A DNA stretch of 64,000 nt from Actinomycetes bacterium (GCA_023389315.1 JAEWEQ010000028.1:62001-126000), one strand, 5' to 3'. Shown: positions 43,468 to 52,839, counted from the stretch's first letter. Made by a program: numbers and translations. The notes: generated by a model from the letters alone, not told the origin.

Positions 43468-44688
43468 TTACAGGCGCGGGGAGGGAGAGATACCTTCCCC
43501 GATCTCAGCCATCATTTCCACGAACCAGTCGGTCTTGATATCGAACTTCTTGGCACCGGCGATGCGCTTGAAGCTGATGGCCTTCAGCTTATTCTCGTCC
43601 TCTTCGTCGTGTCCCACCACGCCGGATTCGCCGCGCAGGGCGCATTCCACCGCGTAGTCGGTCATGGACTTGATCAGGCGCAGATCTTCGGCGTTGGCGG
43701 CGGCGGAGCGAGAGAAGTAGCCAGACTTTTGTACCATCACTTTTTCCGCACCGATACGTTCGGCGAACTGCTTAGCGAACCAAGCACCGGGGTTGATGGT
43801 GTCCAACTTCACGTGCCCGAAGGGGTCACGCTGCACTTCTTCACCGGCTTCTTCCATTTCACGCACGATTTCAACTACGCCAGCACCTTCGGACAAGAAG
43901 ATGTTCACGTTGCCGATTTCATCCATGATCGCCTTGAGGCGTTCAGCTTCCTTATCGATTTCCACGTCATCTTCGGGGATGTAGATGGCGTGAATGTCCC
44001 AACGTTCCTTGCTCAGCCCAAGTTCGGGAGCCCATTCCTGTTTCTTCCACCACTGGCGGTAGGCACGGGCGGCGGCGGCGGTAAGGTAGCCACAGTTACG
44101 GCCCATCACTTCGTGAATGATTAGCATCCGTGGGTTGGAGCGGTGCTCACCGATAATGTTTTGCGCGAACTCGGAGGCCTGTTCCGCGGCGGTCCAGGCG
44201 CCCAGGGACTGGCGGATCGGTACCACGTCATTATCAATGGTCTTAGGCAGGCCCACTACCGTGAGATGGTAGTCGTTTTCTTCCAGGTAGTGCGCCAAGT
44301 CAGCGGCGGTCGTGTTGGTGTCGTCACCACCGATGGTGTGCAGCACGTCAACCTTGTCGGCGCGCAGACGTTCGGCCGCGACCTTGAGCGGATCCTGTCC
44401 TTCTTTCACCAGGCCGCGCTTTACCAGGTCTTTCGCGTTGGTCAGTTTCACGCGGGAGTTACCGATGGGGGAACCACCGAACTTGTGCAGCAACCCGGCC
44501 TTCTTGCGGGCGGCTTCATCGATGGTGATGTAGTTGCCGGTGAGCAACCCGTGGTAGCCGTGCTGGTAGGCGATGATTTCGATCTGCGGGTCTAGCTCGT
44601 TGTAGCGCTCGATGAGTCCGCCTACTGCCGAGGACAAACAGGGGGCGAAGCCACCGGCCGTGAGGATAGCAACACGCTGGATGGGCAT
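43468..44688 (-). CDS. pfp: Pyrophosphate-dependent 6-phosphofructokinase
   Basis: A 406-residue phosphofructokinase. The motif IGGDDTNTTA (120-127) has the second Asp (GGDD rather than GGDG) that blocks ATP and marks pyrophosphate users. PKTIDNDV (149-156) provides the catalytic Asp and lysine, and EVMGRNCGYLTA the substrate-binding MGR. The reaction, fructose 6-phosphate plus PPi to fructose 1,6-bisphosphate plus phosphate, is reversible, so it can serve both glycolysis and gluconeogenesis. AAAGG lies upstream of the ATG. It is followed by a hairpin and aroG. Confidence 0.93.
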   Translation of the reverse strand: MPIQRVAILTAGGFAPCLSSAVGGLIERYNELDPQIEIIAYQHGYHGLLTGNYITIDEAARKKAGLLHKFGGSPIGNSRVKLTNAKDLVKRGLVKEGQDPLKVAAERLRADKVDVLHTIGGDDTNTTAADLAHYLEENDYHLTVVGLPKTIDNDVVPIRQSLGAWTAAEQASEFAQNIIGEHRSNPRMLIIHEVMGRNCGYLTAAAARAYRQWWKKQEWAPELGLSKERWDIHAIYIPEDDVEIDKEAERLKAIMDEIGNVNIFLSEGAGVVEIVREMEEAGEEVQRDPFGHVKLDTINPGAWFAKQFAERIGAEKVMVQKSGYFSRSAAANAEDLRLIKSMTDYAVECALRGESGVVGHDEEDENKLKAISFKRIAGAKKFDIKTDWFVEMMAEIGEGISPSPRL

Positions 44689-44805
44689 AGTTTATTAGCC
44701 TTTCAGTCGGGTACAGCAGGTGCGTAGGGCACCACCGTAGCCATTGTACCCGGGTGCGCGGACCCGGGTAGTGACCTCGGTCCTCAAAACCAGCCAGCCG
44801 AAGCG

Positions 44806-45717
44806 TTATTTCGAGGGCGGTAGCCCTTCTTCTTCAACCCGCTCAGCTTCCGCACTCTGGGCTGCTTCGCCACTGGACACGCCGGTTTCGGGGGCCGACT
44901 CACCGGCATCAGGGTTAGTAGATACGGCGGCACCGTCCTCGCCCTTATCGGCGTCTTCAGGTCCGGGCACTTCAACTTCCGGGGCGGTGCGCCCACCGGG
45001 AGCTTTGGCGCCTCCGGGAACCGGTCCGGCGAATTTGCCTTCTTTCGCCAGCTGCGCTTTCACGTCAGCGGCGTACAAGTCCACGTACTCTTGGCCCGAT
45101 AGCAGCATCAGGTTGTACATGATTTCGTCGGTCACTGCGCGCAGGGTGTAGCGGTCGCGTGCCAGGCCGCGGTAGCGAGAAAAGTCCAGCGGCTCACCAA
45201 TGACGATTCCCACGCGGTGTAGGTTGGGGATCTTTTGACCAATGGGCTGGGCAATGTTGGTCCCGATCATTGCCACTGGGATCACCGGCGCACCCGATTC
45301 CAAGGCCAGGCGAGCTACGCCCACTTTGCCGCGGTACAGTCGCCCATCGGGGCTGCGAGTGCCTTCGGGGTAGATGCCGAACAGCTCCCCTTCTTGCAGG
45401 CGCGCCAAGCCGGTACGCAAGGCCGCGTCAGCGGCTTTACCGGAGGAGCGGTCCACCGGGATGGTACCCACAGCGCGCATGAACTTTGCGGTGAGCTTCC
45501 CTTTGAAACCGGTGCCGGTGAAGTAGTCAGACTTACCTAGGAACACCACTTCCCGATCAATCATCAGGGGGAGGAAAACTGAGTCGAACACAGCCATGTG
45601 GTTCGATGCCAAGATCGCGGGCCCCGTGGTGGGAATGTTTTCCTTACCGCGGATCCACGGCCGGTAGATGGCCTTGAGGAAGGGTCCCGCACCGTTCTTC
45701 AGAACCTGATAGAGCAC
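44806..45717 (-). CDS. 1-acyl-sn-glycerol-3-phosphate acyltransferase (PlsC family)
   Basis: A 303-residue membrane-associated enzyme. The PlsC domain (about 20-200) has the catalytic NHMAVFDSVF (NHxxxxD) and the substrate motif FGIYPEGTRSPDG, plus VIPVAMIGTN. Residues about 235-303 form a Pro/Glu/Ala-rich acidic tail that looks disordered. It adds the second acyl chain in phosphatidic acid synthesis, or acts on a related acceptor. The start is GTG with GGAGG 8 bases upstream. Homologues sit near aroG in M. tuberculosis (Rv2182c). Confidence 0.9.
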   Translation of the reverse strand: MLYQVLKNGAGPFLKAIYRPWIRGKENIPTTGPAILASNHMAVFDSVFLPLMIDREVVFLGKSDYFTGTGFKGKLTAKFMRAVGTIPVDRSSGKAADAALRTGLARLQEGELFGIYPEGTRSPDGRLYRGKVGVARLALESGAPVIPVAMIGTNIAQPIGQKIPNLHRVGIVIGEPLDFSRYRGLARDRYTLRAVTDEIMYNLMLLSGQEYVDLYAADVKAQLAKEGKFAGPVPGGAKAPGGRTAPEVEVPGPEDADKGEDGAAVSTNPDAGESAPETGVSSGEAAQSAEAERVEEEGLPPSK

Positions 45718-45889
45718 CGGTGTAACCTCCTAGGGACGGTATTGAGTCACTAACTTGTCAGTCTAGTGGTCTAAGCTGCAATATATCGACGCATTGGCCG
45801 TGAGTTCGACGGACGTATGGCTATTGCGTGTGCACGTGTGTCAACACGCGCTTATCCAGTCACATTGCCACAACCGGGAGAAGACCGCC

Positions 45890-47599
45890 ATGCCAAGCGC
45901 CAAAGACCTGCCTCCCGTGGCAGGGCCGCACCCTTTGGCACAGCGCACTTTCGTGGTGGTTGACGTGGAGACCACCGGGTTGCGCAGCAGCGATGCGATT
46001 ACCGAGGTCGGGGCGGTGCGAATTGTTAACGGTCGCGTTACGGATTCCTTCACTCAGTTAGTGAACCCCGGCCGCCCCATCCCCCCAGCTGTCACTTCCC
46101 TCACGGGTATTACTGACTCCCTGGTAGCTAGCGCTCCCCCCATTGACCAGGTGATGAACGAATTCCTCCACTGGGCGCGCCTCGATTCCGCCATTTTGGT
46201 TGCGCATAACTCGGCTTTCGACGTGGGATTCCTAACGCGCGCCTGCCGCGCTCACGCTCTGCCTTGGCCCACGGTTTCCGTACTTGACACGCTGTCCATG
46301 GCCCGCACCCACTTGCCCCGCCCACTCGTGTCTAACCACCGCTTGCCGACACTGGCGAATTTTTTCCGGGTAATAGTCCCCCAAGCGCACCGTGCTTTGG
46401 CCGATGCCTACACCTGCGCGGCGGTGTTCACCGCCCTCGCTGATCGCCTGCGGATCGAAGCGGCCAGTCAGGGACAAGATTTCACTTTCGCTGACTTGCA
46501 GGTAGCTGCTGCCCCCGTCCCCTACGAATACCGCCACCAGTTGGCACTCACCCGCAACTTGCCTCCCACGCCGGGGGTATACACCTTCTATTCGAAGTCA
46601 GGCGTCCCCCTCTACGTTGGGTCCGCCACCCACCTGCGCAACCGGGTGAGATCCTATTTCGGGGCCAGTGAATCACGCGAACGCATACGCCGCATGCTCA
46701 AAGAGGTCAGCCATATCGAGGCAGAGCCAACCGCCACGGTTTTAGAAGCACGCGTGCTCGAGTTGCAGGCCATCCGCTCGCGCCACCCGGTGTTGAATCG
46801 CTCTTCCCGGCACCAAGAAGACACCGTGTGGCTGGTCGCAGGCGACGACGGCTTACAAACTACCCATCGGGTGGACCGGGCCGACGCGGGCCAAGCTTTG
46901 GGACCGTTTCGCCGCAGTGCGGCGGCTCTACGGGCCCGGGCCGCCATTGCTTTGGCGCTGGGTGCCGATGAGTTCGAAGCTCAGCATTTCGCGCCCCGCA
47001 ACCTGCAGTTACCGGCCGCTGCAGCGCGCCAAGCTTTAAGTGCCGCGGACGATTTTGTGCCCACCCGCCTACACGAGGTGATGGCCAACCATGCGCGCGC
47101 CCACCGTTTTGAAGCCGCCCAACGGGTAAAGAAACTGCTCGGTTCCTACCAGCAGGGGGTTAGGCGGCAGTTGGCGACCGCGCGGGTCGGCACGGCGTCT
47201 TTGGTGATATGGGCTCGCCCCCTTCACGAGGACGTTCCCGGCGCTCCGACGGACCGCTGGCGGATGCATTTGGCGCGGTTTGGGCAGCTGCTGGCCACCG
47301 AAGTGGATGTGCCGTTCCACGATTTAGAGGCCAGGGGGATAGCGCTGCGCGAGCGTGCCCAAACCCCAGTCGTCCTCGGCAAGTTGGATTCGAGGGAAGT
47401 TAGCGGCAACTACTTGGGGCAGTGTACTTGGGAGGAAGTTCGCGAACTAACCCGGGATCTTAGCTGTCCGGATGTGCGCCTACTGGCGTGGGAAGGACCG
47501 CTGCCGTGGGCTTGTCAGGTGGGCGCCGCCAGCTTCCACGCCGCCCCGGTGGCACCGAGTTCGGAGCCAGCGCCAAGGCTGGAAATCAACTGGCAATAG
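45890..47599 (+). CDS. DEDD 3'-5' exonuclease fused to a UvrC-like GIY-YIG domain
   Basis: A 569-residue two-domain nuclease. The N-terminal DnaQ-like domain (about 18-190) has VVVDVETTGL (Exo I), HNSAFDVGFL (Exo II) and HRALADA (Exo III). The GIY-YIG domain (about 225-310) shows GVYTFYSKSGVPLYVGSATHL and is like the first domain of UvrC. The rest lacks the UvrC endonuclease V and HhH parts. The homologue is Rv2191; a role in DNA repair or SOS-like processing is inferred. The start is the ATG with GGGAG 8 bases upstream; an ATG 96 bases upstream lacks support. Confidence 0.88.
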   Translation: MPSAKDLPPVAGPHPLAQRTFVVVDVETTGLRSSDAITEVGAVRIVNGRVTDSFTQLVNPGRPIPPAVTSLTGITDSLVASAPPIDQVMNEFLHWARLDSAILVAHNSAFDVGFLTRACRAHALPWPTVSVLDTLSMARTHLPRPLVSNHRLPTLANFFRVIVPQAHRALADAYTCAAVFTALADRLRIEAASQGQDFTFADLQVAAAPVPYEYRHQLALTRNLPPTPGVYTFYSKSGVPLYVGSATHLRNRVRSYFGASESRERIRRMLKEVSHIEAEPTATVLEARVLELQAIRSRHPVLNRSSRHQEDTVWLVAGDDGLQTTHRVDRADAGQALGPFRRSAAALRARAAIALALGADEFEAQHFAPRNLQLPAAAARQALSAADDFVPTRLHEVMANHARAHRFEAAQRVKKLLGSYQQGVRRQLATARVGTASLVIWARPLHEDVPGAPTDRWRMHLARFGQLLATEVDVPFHDLEARGIALRERAQTPVVLGKLDSREVSGNYLGQCTWEEVRELTRDLSCPDVRLLAWEGPLPWACQVGAASFHAAPVAPSSEPAPRLEINWQ

Positions 47600-47600
47600 C

Positions 47601-47640
47601 AAAGCGGGTGGAAGTCCACCTGGGAACTCCCACCCGCTTT
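47601..47640. terminator. Bidirectional hairpin between convergent genes
   Basis: AAAGCGGGTGG and CCACCCGCTTT make a perfect 11-bp stem with an 18-base loop. Because the arms end in AAA/TTT, each strand sees a short T-run at the 3' side. It ends both the exonuclease gene and the receiver-like gene. Confidence 0.75.
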
Positions 47641-47649
47641 AATTTCGGC

Positions 47650-48045
47650 TTATTTCTTGCCCAGCAATCCGGCCAAGGCTTGGCGAAGTTCAATCGGATC
47701 CAGCGGGGTGTTCAGCACCGTTTGCGTCCCGGCGAAGCGTGCCAACCACTCATCTTGCGGGCGCGCAATCAGCACCAGGGCGGGAGGCACGTGCTCGAAC
47801 TCAACGTGGAGACGACGCAGCACCGCCATGCCGCCTTCCTTCTGGGTCTCCCCATCCATCACCAGCGCGTCGATGTGGTTGTCGGCGAACTTGGTGACAG
47901 CGCCTTCAGCTGTGGCAGCTTCGATCCACTCCACCGGCTTCATATCTGCGGCGGGGCGCACGCCTACCGCGTCCATCACGGCACGCCGGGTATCGACGTT
48001 GTCGGAGTACAGTAAGACGGTTACGTGGTCACGCTGCTCACTCAT
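47650..48045 (-). CDS. Receiver-like (CheY-fold) protein
   Basis: A 131-residue single-domain protein. Strand one VTVLLYSDNVDTRRAV carries Asp 15, and the likely phospho-acceptor position is Asp 64 in ALVMDGE; PPALVLIARPQDEW follows. The consensus lysine near the end is not clear, and the acceptor loop is atypical, so phosphorylation is doubtful. It is a known uncharacterised actinobacterial family, not paired with a kinase. AAGGAAA lies upstream of the ATG. Confidence 0.75.
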   Translation of the reverse strand: MSEQRDHVTVLLYSDNVDTRRAVMDAVGVRPAADMKPVEWIEAATAEGAVTKFADNHIDALVMDGETQKEGGMAVLRRLHVEFEHVPPALVLIARPQDEWLARFAGTQTVLNTPLDPIELRQALAGLLGKK

Positions 48046-48163
48046 AGGATTTCCTTATCTGCTCAGGGCGCGAGGGGGCTAAGTCGCATTCGGCTTTCAT
48101 TCTAGCGCCCAACTACTGCGATTTTCACACGCTCCGCACCGGTAAAGTCAGCTTGCGTCGGGT

Positions 48164-49147
48164 TTACTTCGCGGTCTTAGTGGAAGCCTTCGCTACCAGG
48201 TCAATCACGGAGATCACCGCTGGGGTGTCCCCCTGTTTGGGCACCATTACCAGCAGGCGCGACCCCATGTGGTGGCCCGCCAGGTTGAAAGTGTCGCCGA
48301 TAGGGGTTTGGCTTGGGACCGCAATACCTTGCTTCCAACTAGACTCCGCCGGCTGCGTGGAAGGCACCGGGCTGGAGACCATGTGCACCAGGACGTAATC
48401 TTCCTTCTGCAGTACCTCACCCTTGCCTTCAGAAATGGCGATGGTGGTGAGCTTGTCCGGCATCTGCACGTCCTCGCCCACCGTCAGCTGCGGTTCGGCT
48501 CCCAGTTCACCTTCCACCTTCACGCCCGCGGGTAGGGAGGCATTTTGGTCGGTGGCGTCTTTTAGGGCGCTCAGGTCTTGCGGGTCGGCGCGGTCCACGA
48601 TGTCAACCACGAACACTAGGGAGGAGTTTGCCGGGATCGATCCTTGGTCTTGGCTGCCGTATCCCCACTCCGGTGGGATTACCAGTTGCACGCGATCCCC
48701 CACGTGCTGGCCCGCTAGACCGTACTTCCAGCCTTTGATGAGGCTGTTGAGGGAAAACAGTACCGGGTCGGGAGCATCCGGGTTGCTGCGTTTGAAGGAG
48801 GAGTCGAATTCTTTGCCGTCCCACAGGGCACCGGCGTAGTGGATTAGCACCACGTCGTCGGCTTTAACTTCCTCCCCGCTTCCGGGTTGGAGAGTTTTAG
48901 CGATGATTTCTTTTGGTGCCTCGCCGCTGCCGGCACCGATGGTGGCGGATACGGCAAACTCGCCGGTCACTTCCGGCAAGGCGCCATCATAGTTGCGGTT
49001 CACGTTCGGGGTTTCTTCCGCGCTGGCGCTAGCTGTGGCCGAGGGCGTGGCGCTACTTTCTTCGGTGTTCTTCCCTTGGGAGCACCCGGCCAGGGTGAGG
49101 GCGAACAGGGCGGTAGCAGCCACCAGGGCGCGAGGATGCAGTTTCAT
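48164..49147 (-). CDS. FKBP-type peptidyl-prolyl isomerase lipoprotein
   Basis: A 327-residue exported lipoprotein. The signal peptide ends in the lipobox LAGC (Cys 22), followed by a Ser/Thr/Ala linker. A full FKBP domain (about 85-190) has VLIHYAGALWDGKEFDSS, IKGWKYGLAGQHVGDR and IPPEWGYGSQ. The second half (about 215-320) is a diverged FKBP-like copy (DYVLVHMVSS and FNLAGHHMGSRLLVMVP) that lacks several active-site aromatics. It should help fold proteins outside the membrane. It faces no partner; the ErpA-like gene follows on the same strand upstream. Confidence 0.9.
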   Translation of the reverse strand: MKLHPRALVAATALFALTLAGCSQGKNTEESSATPSATASASAEETPNVNRNYDGALPEVTGEFAVSATIGAGSGEAPKEIIAKTLQPGSGEEVKADDVVLIHYAGALWDGKEFDSSFKRSNPDAPDPVLFSLNSLIKGWKYGLAGQHVGDRVQLVIPPEWGYGSQDQGSIPANSSLVFVVDIVDRADPQDLSALKDATDQNASLPAGVKVEGELGAEPQLTVGEDVQMPDKLTTIAISEGKGEVLQKEDYVLVHMVSSPVPSTQPAESSWKQGIAVPSQTPIGDTFNLAGHHMGSRLLVMVPKQGDTPAVISVIDLVAKASTKTAK

Positions 49148-49231
49148 TCGATTCAGTTTTCCTACGGCAGTTTCGAGTATTAGCTTCGGGGCGTCCCGGT
49201 GTCCGCTTTCAGATCCGGGGGCGCGGGTCTG

Positions 49232-49621
49232 CTAGTGGAAGGATTCTCCGCACGCGCAGGTGCTGGTGGCATTGGGGTTATCGATGGTGAAGCCTTGCTT
49301 TTCGATGGTGTCGAAGTAGTCGATGGTGGCACCAGCTAGGTAGGGGGCGGACATGCGATCAACGACCACCTCCACGCCCTCGAAATCGCGTACCAAGTCA
49401 TCGTCTAGCAAACGGTCATCGAAGTACAGGGAGTACACCAGGCCCGAGCACCCGCCCGCCTGCACGGACAGGCGCAGACGCAGGTCGTCACGGCCTTCCT
49501 GCTCCAGCAAGGAGCGGACCTTGTCAGCGGCAGCGCTGGTGAGTTCCACTTCGTGTGGCGCCGCGATCTGGTCGTCGGCAACTGCGGGGGTTTCGTTAGG
49601 AGTTTGGTTCTCAGTGCTCAT
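49232..49621 (-). CDS. A-type iron-sulfur carrier protein (HesB/ErpA family)
   Basis: A 129-residue protein that carries and inserts Fe-S clusters. The three family cysteines are present: Cys 58 in QAGGCSGLVY and Cys 122 and 124 in CACGESFH. The N-terminal 25 residues are an acidic extension. The homologue is Rv2204c; likely clients in this window include aconitase. AAGGAAAG lies upstream of the ATG. Confidence 0.92.
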   Translation of the reverse strand: MSTENQTPNETPAVADDQIAAPHEVELTSAAADKVRSLLEQEGRDDLRLRLSVQAGGCSGLVYSLYFDDRLLDDDLVRDFEGVEVVVDRMSAPYLAGATIDYFDTIEKQGFTIDNPNATSTCACGESFH

Positions 49622-49716
49622 GTTTGTCTTTCCTTCTGCTACGTCAAGGGCGGTAGCGACATGGGGTTGTCTTCACTCTACCGCGTTTACCTTACTTGGC
49701 TGGAGTTGAGTTAGCA

Positions 49717-50718
49717 TCACCGGATCCAGGTGCCGGTCAGTACCCGCATGATCTGGTCTTCCAGGTCTGCGGGTTTGAGGCGGTAAATGTGGTGGATTCC
49801 CCACTGCGCTGCCTCAAATCGCGCCAAAGTGTGATCCGTGGTGAATGCCACCAGTGGTATGGCATGTGCTTGCGCCCATTGGCCTAGCACCGGTATCACG
49901 GAGTACCCCACGGTGTGTGAGTGCAGCGGCGGGCACAGTGCCACCGCCAAGTCGGTGGGCGGATGCTGCGCTAAGCCGCTTAGCTGTGCCATCGCTTCCC
50001 AGGCGTCAAACACTTGTCCTCCCAGGGCGAGGGCGAGTGCCCCTATCCCCCACCCGGCGCCGCTTCCCGGTAGCTGGGAGGGGCGAGACTTGGCACTGGT
50101 GGTGTTGGTCCCGCCCAGTGCTGCGCCGACGTGGAGGCCTCCCGTGGCTGGGGCGGTATTGAGTTGCACGATTTGCGCGGTGGGAGTTTGATCCAGCAGT
50201 CGGGCGAGGGCGTTCACCTGGGCAATGCTGTTAGCGTCAAGTTGGCTGGGGCTGAGGTCGGGCCGGATTGCCATCGCGGAAGACAACCCTGACAGTGGCC
50301 GGTCCGTGGTGGTGAGGATTCGTAGCCGTCGCCCCTGCAAACGAGTTTGCGCCTGCGCGAGGGCGGTCGGCAGCTCGAGCGCAGCCGGGTCGTTGCCAGC
50401 CCACTTCCGTACCAGGTCGGTTAAGTTCCCCCACGGCGCTGGGCTTTGGGGGTTCTCGTGGTGGGCCAATAGGTAGGTGCTGTGGCTCGGCGGAGCCCAG
50501 TTGGCTAGGTCGCTTACCTGACGGTAGTCCAGGACTTTCGCCGGTGGCTGCACCACTTGGTTCAGTTGGCTGGGCTCGAGCGCCGGGCAGCTGATTTCAA
50601 TCCGCGTGCCGACCCGTTGTTGCAGGCGGCTAGCTATGGCGGCGGGGGTGGGTGCGGGTCGCCGGAGCCCCGGGGTGTCCAGTTCTCCGGCGACCAGTAG
50701 TTTGTTGAATGCGCTCAT
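49717..50718 (-). CDS. Degenerate glycerate-kinase-like protein (Rv2205c type)
   Basis: A 333-residue protein related by position and by its C-terminal half to the GckA glycerate kinase family. The glycine-rich segment PGSGAGWGIGALALALGG and the later VALCPPLHSHTVGYSVIPVLGQWA fit the family. The N-terminal DSFKG substrate loop and the ADGGEG motif are missing, and the protein is shorter than the usual 370-380. It is therefore probably not an active glycerate kinase, or has changed function. No good Shine-Dalgarno site. The neighbours (HesB upstream, DUF3043 beyond) reproduce the mycobacterial order. Confidence 0.65.
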   Translation of the reverse strand: MSAFNKLLVAGELDTPGLRRPAPTPAAIASRLQQRVGTRIEISCPALEPSQLNQVVQPPAKVLDYRQVSDLANWAPPSHSTYLLAHHENPQSPAPWGNLTDLVRKWAGNDPAALELPTALAQAQTRLQGRRLRILTTTDRPLSGLSSAMAIRPDLSPSQLDANSIAQVNALARLLDQTPTAQIVQLNTAPATGGLHVGAALGGTNTTSAKSRPSQLPGSGAGWGIGALALALGGQVFDAWEAMAQLSGLAQHPPTDLAVALCPPLHSHTVGYSVIPVLGQWAQAHAIPLVAFTTDHTLARFEAAQWGIHHIYRLKPADLEDQIMRVLTGTWIR

Positions 50719-50754
50719 CTTTTTCTAAATGGTGGCGCTGCGGGGCCAGTGCGC

Positions 50755-52104
50755 TTACGCGTTGGCGAAGCGCTGCAGCATCAGGGTGTGAGCCAAAATC
50801 GCGTTGCGCAGCACGCTGAGGTCTTGGCTTTCGTCCTCGGAATGGGCGTTGGTGGCGGGGTCTTCCACCCCGGTGACGATCACCTGCGCGTTGGGGAACT
50901 CGCGTTGGAAGTCGGAGATGAAGGGGATGGATCCACCGACCCCAATGTTTACCGAATCCACTCCCCAGGCTTGGGTGAGGCACTCGTGGGCGATACGGGC
51001 GGCGGGTGACTCCAAGTCGGCCTGGTAGGACGGGCCGACCTCACCTTCGGTCACTTCCACGCTGGCGCCGAAGGGGGCGTGCTGCTTGACGTGGGCCACC
51101 AGGGCGTCCATGGCGGCGCGACCGTCCTCGCCCGGGACGGTGCGCAGCGAAACTTTGAAGGTGCATTCGGGGCTGATGGTGTTGGATGCCTGTGCCACGG
51201 AGGTGGCGTCGAAACCGATGATGGACAGGGCTGGCTGGGTCCACATGCGTGATGCCAGGTCTCCTACGCCGACCAACTTAGTGCCTTCCAGCAGGGAGGA
51301 GTCGCGACGGAAATCGGCTTCGTCCCATTCCACGTCCGCTTCGGTGCTGCCACCGAGCCCGGCCACTGCAACCGCGCCGTTTTCGTCATGGAAGGTGGCG
51401 ATCAGGCGGCAGGCCAGGGTGACGGCGTCCAGGATCGGCCCGCCGAACATGCCCGAGTGCAGCGCGTGGTCTAGGACCTTGACCTTAACGGTGGCGTCCA
51501 CTACCCCGCGCAGGGAGGCGGTGAGGGCAGGCACGTCCACCGTCCAGTTATCGGAGTCTGCCACCACGATGTAGTCGGCTTGGAGTTTTTCATGGTAGGT
51601 GCGCAGGAAGTTCGAGAAGGAAGGCGAGCCGATTTCTTCTTCACCTTCGATGAAGACGGTGACGTTCACTCCCAGATCCGTTTCCAGCAGCGACAGTGCC
51701 CCTAAATGGACGAGGACGCCGGCGCCGTCATCGGAAGAGCCGCGCCCGTACAGGCGTCCGTCGCGCACGTCGGGTTCAAACGGCGGGGTGATCCAGCGGC
51801 TGGCGTCACCAGCGGGCTGCACATCGTGGTGGGCGTAGAGCAATACCGTGGGGGCGCCTTCGAGGTGCGGGGTTTTTGCCACCACGGCGGGGCGTCCGGC
51901 ACCGCCGCTGGGATCCTCTGCGGTGAGGATCTCGGTAGCGAGACCACGCTGCGCGAGTTTGCTTTCCACCCAGCGGGCGGAGTCCCACACTCGTTCTTGG
52001 TCGAAAGACCCGGAGGAGACCGAGGGGATGCGGATTAGTTCCTTTAGTTCCTCCACCAGGGTGGGGAAGATTTCGTCGAGTTTAGTTTCAAGTGCATCGC
52101 TCAT
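50755..52104 (-). CDS. M20 family dipeptidase
   Basis: A 449-residue metallopeptidase. Zinc ligands and catalytic residues are visible: YAHHDVQP (His 92/93, Asp 94), YGRGSSDDGAG (bridging Asp), FIEGEEEIGS (catalytic Glu pair) and the last His in TNAHSEDE. A lid domain lies between (about 205-335) with HALHSGMFGG. It cleaves dipeptides in the cytoplasm, probably cysteinylglycine or carnosine-like substrates. Start: ATG with TAGCGT ending 6 bases upstream. It is divergent from the DUF3043 gene with a 98-base gap between the two starts. Confidence 0.93.
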   Translation of the reverse strand: MSDALETKLDEIFPTLVEELKELIRIPSVSSGSFDQERVWDSARWVESKLAQRGLATEILTAEDPSGGAGRPAVVAKTPHLEGAPTVLLYAHHDVQPAGDASRWITPPFEPDVRDGRLYGRGSSDDGAGVLVHLGALSLLETDLGVNVTVFIEGEEEIGSPSFSNFLRTYHEKLQADYIVVADSDNWTVDVPALTASLRGVVDATVKVKVLDHALHSGMFGGPILDAVTLACRLIATFHDENGAVAVAGLGGSTEADVEWDEADFRRDSSLLEGTKLVGVGDLASRMWTQPALSIIGFDATSVAQASNTISPECTFKVSLRTVPGEDGRAAMDALVAHVKQHAPFGASVEVTEGEVGPSYQADLESPAARIAHECLTQAWGVDSVNIGVGGSIPFISDFQREFPNAQVIVTGVEDPATNAHSEDESQDLSVLRNAILAHTLMLQRFANA

Positions 52105-52110
52105 GTGCCC

Positions 52111-52116
52111 ACGCTA
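52111..52116 (-). promoter_or_regulatory. -10 box of a probable leaderless promoter (M20 dipeptidase)
   Basis: On the minus strand TAGCGT ends 6 bases before the ATG at 52104, with no Shine-Dalgarno site. Confidence 0.45.
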
Positions 52117-52189
52117 TCAACGCGGTACCAACGTGCGCTAGTGGCTGGCCGCGCACCGGCCTGGGTTCGGCTATGGCACACCTCTCCGG

Positions 52190-52195
52190 TAGAGT
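52190..52195 (+). promoter_or_regulatory. -10 box of a probable leaderless promoter (DUF3043 gene)
   Basis: TAGAGT ends 7 bases before the GTG at 52203. AAGGA is also present but only 2 bases from the GTG, too close to work well. Confidence 0.45.
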
Positions 52196-52202
52196 AAGGA
52201 AC

Positions 52203-52823
52203 GTGTTTGGAAAGCGTAACTCTAAAGCAGAAACCCCAGCGCCGGCTCCCGAAGCAGTGAAGCCGAAAACTGGGAAGGGTCGTCCCACTCCTACCCGTAA
52301 GGAAGCGGAAGCGGCGCGCCGCCGCGACGCGATCCCCTCGGACCGTAAGTTGGCGAAGAAATTGGCAAAACAGCGCCGCGATGAGGCGTGGCGGCGTCAG
52401 CAAGAGGCTATGGAAACCGGCGATGAGCGTTATATGCCGGCGCGCGATCAGGGTCCGGCGCGACGTTTCATTCGCGACTACGTGGATGCTCGCTGGTCAC
52501 TGGCCGAATTCGTCCTGCCTGCTATGTTGCTGATGTTCGTGGCGATGTTCGGCATCGGTTTGGTAGCCCAATACGTGCAGGCGAACGTGGCTGCGTTCAT
52601 CATCCAGTTCGTCACCATGGGTACCTATGCGCTGCTGTTGCTCTCGATTTTGGAGTCGATTTGGGTGGTGCGGAAGATGCGCCGGGCTTTCGAAGACAAG
52701 TACCCCAACCGCCAGTGGACCCGAGGTGCTTGGTTCTACGCTTTCTCCCGCATGGTGATGGCTCGCCGGTGGCGCCAGCCACGCCCGCAGGTTGAGCGCG
52801 GCCAGAAACTAACTAGCCACTAA
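52203..52823 (+). CDS. DUF3043 family membrane protein
   Basis: A 206-residue protein with a highly basic N-terminal half (PTRKEAEAARRR, then LAKKLAKQRRDEAWRRQQ), the family motif GPARRFIRDYVDARWSLAEF, two membrane helices (about 118-140 and 148-170) and a basic C-terminus. This is the Rv2206 family, actinobacterial, function unknown. The start is GTG, chosen from the -10 spacing and from family length; an in-frame ATG farther upstream would lie inside the promoter. Confidence 0.85.
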   Translation: MFGKRNSKAETPAPAPEAVKPKTGKGRPTPTRKEAEAARRRDAIPSDRKLAKKLAKQRRDEAWRRQQEAMETGDERYMPARDQGPARRFIRDYVDARWSLAEFVLPAMLLMFVAMFGIGLVAQYVQANVAAFIIQFVTMGTYALLLLSILESIWVVRKMRRAFEDKYPNRQWTRGAWFYAFSRMVMARRWRQPRPQVERGQKLTSH

Positions 52824-52839
52824 CATTGTGGCAATTGTG

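Noticed and set aside
45794..45889. 32-residue extension of the exonuclease/GIY-YIG protein
   Set aside because: Cys/His-rich and without a ribosome binding site. The ATG at 45890 has GGGAG in position.
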